A stretch of DNA of 64,000 bases, from contig WPIO01000117.1 of assembly GCA_009760855.2 (NCBI GenBank), positions 773,501 to 837,500 on the forward strand. The letters run 5' to 3'. Origin of the DNA: Cristatella mucedo (Eukaryota; Bryozoa; Phylactolaemata; Cristatellidae). Made by a program: the position numbers and the translations under genes. Below are positions 56,600 to 64,000 of this stretch, piece by piece (positions within the stretch are counted from its first letter, which is position 1; each line of letters opens with the position of its first letter). The notes under the pieces are model-generated. The model searched no databases. It worked only from the letters and a program-made list of their open reading frames with translations, and was not told the origin of the DNA.

Positions 56600-57985
56600 A
56601 CTTATGAATTCTGACATAGGTAGAGTATCTCTGCTCGTTTTGCTTGATCTTTCGGCAGCTTTTGATGCTCTTGATCACCAAGTCCTTCTTGAGCGCCTCT
56701 CATCTCGAATGAGCATCACTGGCATGGCTCTGGAATGGTTCAGGTCCTGTCTCACGGGGAGACACCGGAGTGTTGACGTGAAAAAAAAACAAAGATCGTC
56801 CTAGGAACCCCCGAAATGTGGATACCTCAGGAATCCTTGCGTGGTCCAGGTCTTTTCACGGTTTATACTCTCCCGCTGGCCGGTGTAATAGCCAAGCACA
56901 ATCTAGGCATTCACTTTCATGCGGATGACACTCAGTTGTATCTTTGCATTGGTCCCTCCCAGCCCTCCACCTCGTCGAATTCTCTCAACTCCCTTGCTGA
57001 ATGGATTGATTGATGACATCCGAACATGGATGGCAGCAAATTCTCTTCAATTAAATAATGATACAACCAACTTGCTAGTTATAGGCAAACCAAGTGTAAT
57101 TCGGAAATTTGAAAGGCTTTCGCTCAAAATCGGCTCTGCCAACATATCTCCTGTCGCATCTGCACAAAGCCTCGTTGTCATGCTCCAAGGTGACCTTTCA
57201 CTGGGACGATCACATCAGCTCCACAGTCAAGTCTGCCTACTTTCAGCCACATAACATTGGTAAAATGGGATACCGCATCTAAATATGCCCATGCAATTAT
57301 GACATCCCGTCTCGATTTCTGTAACTCAATGCTTGCTGGCCTACCGTCGTGTGCACTCAGGCGCCTACAGCTGGTGCAACACTAAGCAGCTTGGCTTTTC
57401 TGTCTTGAGCCTCGCTGTTACCGCACGACACCACATCTCGCCGCCCTGCACTGGCAACCAGTCTAGCAACGGATCGACCTCGAGGTTTCGTCACTCACTT
57501 TCAGGTTCCTTCCTTTTTGGCTCTAGCCGACCTATCAGATCTAGTCCCCACCCGGCTAAGTATCGTTCCACCAGCTTTTTGGAATCTGTGTACCCGTGCC
57601 TCAAATATTTTGGAGATCGTGCCCTTAGTTCGTATGCTCCCAAAGCCTGGAACTCACTTTTGACCTGCGCCACGACATCTTCTGACTTGACCACATTTGT
57701 AAAGAAACTAAAACCTCATCTCTTTAGGACAGCATTTAGCGGGTCCCAGTGATTCCTACTTTATGTGCGTATGCATGCTGACACTGTTGCATGCTGCCAA
57801 TAACCATACTTGCATGTTGACTCTGTGCTGGTCACCCCTAACCATGTTATTCTTATTGTCTGTTGAGCATGTTTCCATTAACCCACAATCTCGCTTCCAT
57901 TACAGCCAATATAAAACGCCTAGAAAAAGATTGAGTTATCTGAGGGCGCTTTACGAAATCTATTATTATTATTATTTTTATTGTA
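56600..57985 (+). mobile_element. LINE-A, complete 3' half
   Basis: It opens at [20 protein letters not shown] (56604 on) and continues [20 protein letters not shown]. After a shift come [20 protein letters not shown] and IHFHADDTQLYLCIGPSQPS (His for Tyr in YADD), [20 protein letters not shown], then the C-terminus (57333-57752) ending SYAPKAWNSLLTCATTSSDL and FRTAFSGSQ. The 3' UTR, stem and (ATT)n at 57959-57980 are intact. Several shifts split the frame. Together with 11965-13128 it gives nearly the entire polymerase half. Confidence 0.93.
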
Positions 57986-57989
57986 AATA

Positions 57990-58247
57990 GTTACATACCA
58001 TAGCAAGTACGTTAAATAATAGCCAGTAGGTTAAAGATCTGCTATCGCAAGCCAGCCTTGAATTTAGATCGTCCTGTAAGTTTTCCTTTGAGATTGGAAG
58101 GATGTAACAATTTTCTCAGAAAATCATTTCATTCTGCCCCTTGGGCGTAAAATTATTCACCGGGATTTATGTTTAAGAGAGCAGTAGCCAATAAGAAGGA
58201 TTACAAAAATTGAAGCTATGCTTCTGCAATAGTAGTAATCGTCATTG
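57990..58247. other. No gene seen
   Basis: About 260 bp between LINE-A and the DNA transposon with no recognisable content. Confidence 0.4.
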
Positions 58248-58249
58248 TA

Positions 58250-59577
58250 CAGCTGTCACTTGCCACTCGCTTCTTCGACTTTCGAGGCTTCACTCTATCG
58301 TGGTGTTTTCAAATACCGTATAATCACTGAAAAGTTTCTTTCTCCCACTTCGCTGATCGATCAGCCCATGGATCGAGCCTATTTTCGCACGTTCAAGGCC
58401 CTCTACAGGCGAAACAGCCTGCATCGTGCCGTCGAAGGCCGTGACCTTGGGGAGAACTTCTTGCTGAATGAGTACTGGCTGCAGTATACCATTGCGACCT
58501 GTCTGATGAGCATCCAGGCCGCGTTGAATGACATGAAGACTGTGATCGTAGAGGCCAGCTGGAAGAAGTTGTGGCCTGAAACTTTCCATGACTACAGAGA
58601 ACTTACCCCGGAGGATAAATAGCAACTCGGCAGTGGATAGGGCAATTAGGCTAGCCAGGATGCCGGTAGGAGAAGGTTTCGCGGATATGACAGGCGACGA
58701 TGCGGATGAGCTGCTGGAGACGCTTTCGGCTCCGTTAACTGACGAGCATCTGGCTGAGATGGCTGAGATCTGCTAGTGAGAAGGAGGAGGAAAAGCAGCG
58801 AGATGTTCTCTGCGGGTCAGGAGGAGGAAGTCGGCCTTACACTTGAGCGTCTCTCGCAAGTCGTGAGAACTATTAAGGAAGTCTAGGGCATGATTGGCGA
58901 ACGGAACCCACAAATGGTGCGTGCATTGCGGTTCCGGAATGCACTTCATGTAGAGATGGAACCCTGCGCAAGCCTCCTCACGCGTATGAAAGACAGAGCC
59001 AGCAACTGCCTATCATATGAAAGACAGCGCCAGCAGCTGCCCATCGCGACGCTCTTCAGCCGCGCGACCAGACACCCGCTGCCCGCGCCTGGTGCTCCTT
59101 CAGCAGAAGAGAACGACGACGCACCTGCTGAAGATGCTGCACAACCTTTGACTCTCCTACTGAGGTCATAACTTCAGAGGAGCAGTATAAATTTGATCTC
59201 CTTTGCTGTGCAGTACGTCGCTTCATCGTCGAACGAGTTACACTATTTTCATAGATTAGTGGTCGTGCGTAGGAACGGCGTGTGCAACTAAACGTACAAT
59301 AACAGTACGCTAGTTGCAACGTCTAATATAACTTTTTTTCTCTTATTTTGTCTAATATTACATACTGGGCCATACGAACGTGATGGTGACTAAATGGTGT
59401 TAATTCATGCCTAGAGCCTCTAATAATGTTGAAAAAACCTATTGAGGTCGTCAGGTTTTCTACGCTCCAACTACGAAAATAGTATTTGATTACTAAATAA
59501 AGAATCCTACTTCGCGGAAATTCCCTTATCTCGCTAGAGTCTGGAATGGATTAGCCGCGATAAACGAGGGTCGGCTG
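58250..59577 (+). mobile_element. Tigger/pogo-like DNA transposon, internally deleted
   Basis: TA dinucleotides at 58248-58249 and 59578-59579 flank an element beginning CAGCTGTCACTTGCCACTCG and ending AACGAGGGTCGGCTG. Both ends carry the TCGC/CGCGG-rich terminal style of Tigger elements (TTCGACTTTCGAGGCTTCAC on the left, complement of CCTCGTTTATCGCGGC on the right). Inside, after the left terminal region, the frame to 58622 reads SPTSLIDQPMDRAYFRTFKA and LYRRNSLHRAVEGRD, where QPMD is the usual third-acidic-residue block. SWKKLWPETFHDY follows. A shifted frame gives RAIRLARMPVGEGFADMTGD, DADELLETLSAPLTDEHLAE and a later tail (MIGERNPQMVRALRFRNALH). The DNA-binding half and first catalytic residues are missing, so it cannot encode an active enzyme. 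Confidence 0.8.
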
Positions 59578-59589
59578 TATATGATTTTC

Positions 59590-59845
59590 CAAGAAAACAA
59601 AGAAGCTGCCGCTGCAAATGTCTTACAGTGGAACGAATTTCCCCCTCCCCTTCGGGTGAAGGATCTAGCGGCCAAGCTGCACGCCACTGGTCCTCATGGT
59701 CAGTCCAAGGGGGTCGACTCGACTCTCTCTCAGCTCCTTCTTTGTGCCATCATCGATGGAGAAGCAATCGCTACACCACAATTAATGACTACCGGTGTGT
59801 GCCCTTAATCGTCTGCAGCCGGCGAACGACTCATAGGCTCGTGTA
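59590..59845. other. No gene identified
   Basis: Two overlapping plus-strand open frames of 75-80 codons (59581-59808 and 59628-59870) lie between the DNA transposon and LINE-B. The first contains NEFPPPLRVKDLAAKLHATG, not recognised. A short related string (CTCGATCCTTCACCCGAAGG) occurs in the complement near 61166. Confidence 0.3.
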
Positions 59846-59849
59846 TGTA

Positions 59850-60125
59850 TGTATGTATCTCCGTCTGTAACTCCGCAAAGTCATAAAGACCATGTGGGTG
59901 TTACGCAGGAGAGTTTTGTATAGCGCACTCACAGCCTAAGCGGCTTTCGGTACGCATTCGGTAGCCAACAGACTTCGCCTCACGCAACAAAGAGAAAGTG
60001 GGAAGCATAGCAGAGTCAGGAGAGCAGTTGAGGTAGTGAGTAGCATGGAAGTAGCAGCTCAGGACCACTGAAAAGGATGTGCCACAGTCGGCAGCAGGAG
60101 AGCAATTGTCGTTGCTTAAGAAACG
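59850..60125 (-). mobile_element. LINE-B 3' end
   Basis: TATGTATCTCCGTCTGTAAC, TCCGCAAAGTCATAAAGACC, ATGTGGGTGTTACGCAGGAG and CATTCGGTAGCCAACAGAC match 33000-33100 and 46040-46160. Homology ends near 60125. Confidence 0.88.
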
Positions 60126-60284
60126 TGCGGTCTGTAGTCAATGGTGCAGCTTCCGAAGGACAGCAACTCCGATAGAGACTCGCTGGCTCTCCATCGAGCT
60201 TTGATTCGATTCGATTTCGAAATGATTGGTGAGTTTAGCAGTTCGCTTGCACTTGCTTGCACATTGTCTGCCTATTCGAGCCGA

Positions 60285-60425
60285 GCTGGTTTGGTCTAGC
60301 GGTTAAGGTGCTCGCCACGACCAAGGTCTGACTGAGGCTCGTGGGCTCGAGCCCCGAGGCATATGTGAAGCGCCTGAATAGAGATTAAGTTCTCTTGGGG
60401 CGCTATATAAATGAATTATATATAT
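60285..60425 (+). mobile_element. SINE-2, best-preserved copy
   Basis: Head TTTGGTCTAGCGGTTAAGGT and GCTCGCCACGACCAAGGTC, B box CGTGGGCTCGAGCCCCGAGG, tail GAAGCGCCTGAATAGAGATT, AAGTTCTCTTGGGGCGCTAT and ATAAATGAATTATATAT. The tail is the closest SINE match to the LINE-A terminal stem. Too long between boxes for a tRNA gene. Confidence 0.9.
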
Positions 60426-60499
60426 AAATTATATACATCATCGGTCCTTCCGATGCCCTCTCGCGCCTAAATGTCTGCATCAAATCGCCAGGTCTTGCT

Positions 60500-60720
60500 A
60501 GCGAATTCTCGATGGAGCGAGCCTACAGCTCATAAGCATGGAAAGCCTTGAGCTCCTTGCCTCTGGCTTTGTTCAATACCTGAAATGAACATTCCTCTTA
60601 CAACTATTAGGTAAAGACGCATCTGCTCTGCTTAGCTTTCAGCTGGTTCCTGTGAACTTGCCTTCTTTATATCTTGGTGTGCTTGGCATGCATGCACAGG
60701 ACGTACACAGGATTGAGTGC
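60500..60720 (+). mobile_element. Probable LINE-A scrap, very old
   Basis: GCCTACAGCTCATAAGCATG and AAAGCCTTGAGCTCC resemble the AFSSYAPKAWNSL segment; CTGGTTCCTGTGAACTTGCC and TGCATGCACAGGACG resemble the end of the frame and the 3' UTR. The divergence is high and the call is tentative. Confidence 0.4.
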
Positions 60721-61189
60721 ATATTACTAGTCCGTTGTCTAACTCACCCGTGGCCATGGGAGTCTTGAGGTTTTCTTCAGGATTCTGGCTTAAGCTTGAC
60801 ACTTTTTTGCTTTCGTATTCTTTCTGTTGTACGTGTAACTAACTCTTGATTATTGAATCTCTTAACATGTGTTTTAAAAGTCCCAGCGCTGGAATTAAGT
60901 AATCTTAGTTTGGCACATAAACCGCCTATTAAAATGCTTATCGTTTTTATCTAGACAACTTTATCTAAAACAGGTACTAGGTGATGGTGACCTTGCCCTT
61001 ACGTCCAGGTGCTTCCGTAAGCCTTCCTTCCATGCTATGCTCGCACGAGCCTCGATAGCTGACTTGGCCAGGCTTAGAAGTTATACTGTTTGAAAAAAGA
61101 AGGAGGAGGTCAGAGAGTCGAGGTAGCCCTTTGGACAGATTGTGAGACGAGTGGCATGCAGCTTGCAGGCCACTCGATCCTTCACCCGA

Positions 61190-61345
61190 AGGTGGTTGCT
61201 TTTCAGGACGCATCGGTCCCGAGGTCGTGGGTTCGAATCCTGCGGTGGGCGATTCTTTATCGCAGCTGCAGGCTCTTCTGTCGTAAGCCGTAAAGGCTCT
61301 TCTGTCGTTATACAAAAGAGGCTGCTAAATCAACTAGTATTTATT
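61190..61345 (+). mobile_element. SINE-1, 5'-shortened
   Basis: GTGGTTGCTTTTCAGGACGC, GAGGTCGTGGGTTCGAATCC (B box), GGTGGGCGATTCTTTATCGC, AGCCGTAAAGGCTCTTCTGT and AGAGGCTGCTAAATCAAC. The first part of the head is missing. A GGCTCTTCTGTCGTAAGCCGTAAAGGCTC-like internal duplication is present at 61270-61298. Confidence 0.88.
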
Positions 61346-61407
61346 TATTCTGGACATTCATCGCTATTTTTCTGGACATATCAAGGTCTGGCACCCGTCC
61401 TTTACTT

Positions 61408-61515
61408 TAATGTAATGTATCTCCATCTGTAACTCCACAAAGTCATAAAGACTATGTGGGTGTTACGCAGGAGCCTAAGTGACTTTCGGTACGGTATGCA
61501 TTCGGTTAATCTGCG
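61408..61515 (-). mobile_element. LINE-B 3' scrap
   Basis: AATGTAATGTATCTCCATCT, GTAACTCCACAAAGTCATAA and GTGGGTGTTACGCAGGAG match the LINE-B end. About 30 bp of the family are missing after GCAGGAG. Confidence 0.85.
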
Positions 61516-61519
61516 TGTC

Positions 61520-63525
61520 CCAAGAAATCTAGTATTCTTAAGATTATGAAATTTATATTACATATTATATTAATTTATATAATGCTATTACATTAGTATT
61601 GTGATATTAAAATTATATTAAAACGATTAGCCGTGATTGGTCAGGTGCTTGACTGAAGGCATCGTTGCATCCTGATTCCTTTATCTAATTAATTGTGCTA
61701 ACGTGACAGTAACTGAAAGATGGAGCTACAGCTACCATTTGTAAGGATTTGGGGGTAGCCGACTTGTTTAACTCCAAAGGTCAATGTTTGGCAGGTCTTT
61801 CTACATCATTGACCACATCCACTCAGAGTAAACAAATTCCTTGCAGTATTGCCACAGCTACTGTGGCTTTAAATTCTTCGGTTAGTAAGTGGGTTTTCTA
61901 CGATGCTATATAAGGAAATATGCTGCTAGATGCCATTGGTATGCATGCATGCATGCATGCATGCATTTATTATGACGTTGTACCGTCATGATCGCTTATG
62001 ACCTTCTTTGCCTGACCAGAGGCCAGCAGATTCTGCACTGTCTCTTCTGCTGTAGTGCATTCCACGGAGCCTGAGTTTTATCGAAAACGTCGGCTGCTGG
62101 TGTTGGCCAAAAGCCGGCTCTCAGCTGCCTGTCGCTATTTCTCTGGTAGTCGTTATATGGAGTTCAAATCAGGCGACTGTCTGAGCCATTACACGACAAC
62201 AAAACACGGATTTGTCAAAAACTACTTTACTCGCGTTATTGCTGATCAAATTGAATTTCGGAGCTGGCAAGCTTGGGGCCATTGTTACATTTGCAGCTAG
62301 CAGCCAGATAACGAGCCTGGGTGTATTGCCAGACCTGTGATGACGTAACTTTTGAAAAATCTCTGTTTGGTAAAGATGTAGTGGCCTGGCCAGTGACATG
62401 ATTCGAACTCCATAAAACGACTTCAAAACGACGTCGACAGTCAGCTGAGTCCGGGTGTTCGATCTGCTCTAGCAGCCGACCTCGTCAGTAAAATTCAAGG
62501 CGAGTGTCAAATGTTCTGCCGCATAGGAGTCAGTACAGAAGCTGCTCTTGGTCTCTATGCCTGGCTAGTCAAGGGATCTCATAGGAAATTGCAGCCTAAT
62601 GATGTCCCAGTAAAAGCATGCATGCCAACAGCATGCATGTGATTTTTTGAGCTGCCAATAGATATGTTTCGCATACTGTGCATCGCTGTAGCAGTCCTGG
62701 CATCGTGTAAATCCTTCTTGTTACCCGGAACCAACTTACGGCCACGGTGGCTGCAGCCATGTTACTAAGATTCTTTTAGGTTGAGTGTTTGCTCGAGAAT
62801 TATAAATAATATAACTTATGATATATAATATATAATAATATAATATAATATACAATAATATAATATATAAAATAATATAATATATAGTAATATAGAGAAT
62901 AAAAAGACTCTGAGAGCTCTTTTCCGTTATGCTGCAGCCGTGGGGCAGCGGCTCACATGGCCGTTTACATGAACATATAATCGATGCCCAGCATGCGCTA
63001 CACTGCATGCTTTGACTTCTCTTTTCCGACGAATATCCAATAGAAGTTAGCTAGTGCAAGCCAAGGCTCAGTAGTGTACTCAGCAAGTGTGACGAGGCAA
63101 TCCTATAGGTATACTCTACTACGGATATTGTGGGTCTTTTATGGATAACTGTTACTAGTTCAGATAGCAGGCTCCTAGGGCGTTTCATCTAGTCCCAAAT
63201 TCTGGTTGGATGAAATTCAGGCTGGGTCATAAGCATCGTCATACGCATCTAGAGATCTGCTCCCTGGTTGGCATGTGCTGCCGTGATATTGGTGAGCTGA
63301 TTAGCAATGGCTGCCGTTATAGCTAAAATTACCGTGTGCACCGGAACCGGGTAGCTGACCACCCGTTGGGTTCTCACCTTATTTTTATTCATAAAGTAAC
63401 CTACTGCCTTTGCAGCTAGAGAAATTGATAGGGAATAATTTACTCACAATCTATGTATTAACTGGCCTAAGCCTTGATTCAGCTGCAAAAGCTTTTAAGG
63501 TTGTGAAAGTTCTGAAGGTTGACTT
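61520..63525. other. No gene identified; AT tracts and a GCAT repeat
   Basis: (GCAT)n lies at 61940-61966 and TATAATATAA-type tracts at 61540-61620 and 62805-62895. A plus-strand frame at 62055-62300 (81 codons, GTG at its left limit) contains SRLSAACRYFSGSRYMEFKS and KHGFVKNYFTRVIADQIEFR and looks protein-like, but I recognise no family. The rest shows no coding signal. Confidence 0.35.
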
Positions 63526-63529
63526 TACA

Positions 63530-63576
63530 CAAACGCACACACACACACACACTCACACACACACACACACACTACG
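63530..63576. repeat. (CA)n microsatellite
   Basis: About 45 bp of CA dinucleotides with single interruptions. Confidence 0.95.
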
Positions 63577-63720
63577 CACACAGATTTATGTGTAGTTTGT
63601 AAAGTTCGGTTGTGGACCCAACCACACTGACTCATCGTAGCCAAGGCATTCTTTTGTGACACTCGGCACTCAGCAGCTTCCCTGCTTTAGACAGGGTCGG
63701 GAGTTGTATGCTCCTGTATG

Positions 63721-63758
63721 GCACGCATGTGTGCGTGTGTGGTGTGGGTCTGCGTGCC

Positions 63759-63810
<52 letters not shown>

Positions 63811-63927
63811 TGCGTGTGTGTGCTTGCGTGTGTGTCTGCGTGCCTGCTGTGTGTGTGTGTGTGTATGCGTGTGTGTGTCTGTGTCTGTGTGTGTGTGTCT
63901 GCGTGCCTGCGTGTGTGTCTGCGTGCC

Positions 63928-63967
<40 letters not shown>

Positions 63968-64000
63968 TGTGTGTGTGTGCTTGCATGTGTGTGTGTGTGT
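63721..64000. repeat. (GT)n microsatellite running off the window end
   Basis: GT dinucleotides with recurrent TGCGTGCCTGCGTGTG interruptions, continuing to the last base. The minus-strand His-Thr frame is a repeat artefact. Confidence 0.97.

Noticed and set aside
60290-60360. Possible tRNA genes at SINE heads
   Set aside because: A- and B-box-like sequences are present, but the spacing and replaced anticodon arm do not fit a cloverleaf, and the same sequence with a body and tail recurs as a SINE.

Overview
This is a eukaryotic nuclear window, and it consists almost entirely of decayed transposable elements, microsatellites and minisatellites. I could not recognise a single intact host gene, rRNA or true tRNA. 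The repeat content is animal-like: an L2/CR1-type LINE with many copies, a second related LINE, two tRNA-derived SINE families, a Tigger/pogo-type DNA transposon and a relic of a LINE with a restriction-like endonuclease. One discordant clue is a degenerate CCCTAAA array (TTTAGGG on the other strand) at 7691-8046, a telomere repeat type better known from plants, algae and some protists. I therefore call the source an unassigned eukaryote, more probably an invertebrate animal.

The dominant family, called LINE-A here, has about 25 fragments on both strands. All are 5'-truncated or broken. The best preserved show the usual order: a linker, a reverse transcriptase with GVPxGSVLGP and ADDTQLYL blocks, a C-terminal part with SRLDFCNSLLTGLP and HWLPVKQRIDFK blocks, and a 3' UTR ending in a GC-rich stem (AAGCGCC ... 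GGCGCTTT) followed by (ATT)n. LINE-B is a related family with about five fragments; its 3' end reads CTTTGTGGAGTTACAGAC. SINE-1 has a tRNA-like head with a GGTTCGAATCC B box. SINE-2 has a tRNA-like head and a tail closely resembling the LINE-A 3' stem.

Layout. 0-6.7 kb: LINE-A fragments, one split by a SINE-1, set in a degenerate repeat background. 7.3-9.2 kb: a tandem duplication, the CCCTAAA array, a GGGGGAAATGTCC array and a long CT tract. 10-13 kb: LINE-A copies, a SINE-1 and a large CA/TA/GT palindrome. 13-17 kb: mostly empty. 17.4-21.1 kb: two abutting LINE-A copies, then LINE-B. 21-26.8 kb: microsatellites, a 26-bp satellite and otherwise nothing seen. 26.8-31 kb: a long LINE-A copy, further pieces and a 15-bp minisatellite. 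31-35 kb: SINE-1, an unknown coding relic and LINE-B. 35-40.2 kb: two fairly young LINE-A copies around a GC-rich interval, then the endonuclease-LINE relic. 40-46 kb: SINE-2, GT tracts, duplicated promoter-like sequence and a long CT/AT tract. 46-53 kb: LINE-B, GC-rich unassigned frames, LINE-A and SINE-1. 53-58 kb: a LINE-A nested inside another, then two + strand LINE-A copies. 58.2-59.6 kb: an internally deleted Tigger-like element. 59.8-64 kb: LINE-B and SINE pieces, then GT tracts.

Nothing here forms an operon or pathway. The functional relationships are parasitic: the tail similarity suggests SINE-2 uses LINE-A machinery, and several nested insertions give relative ages. I found no convincing new biological system; the most useful leads are the SINE/LINE tail sharing, the recently active LINE-A subfamily, the endonuclease-LINE relic and the telomere-like array. 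All identities rest on reading by eye, without database searches.
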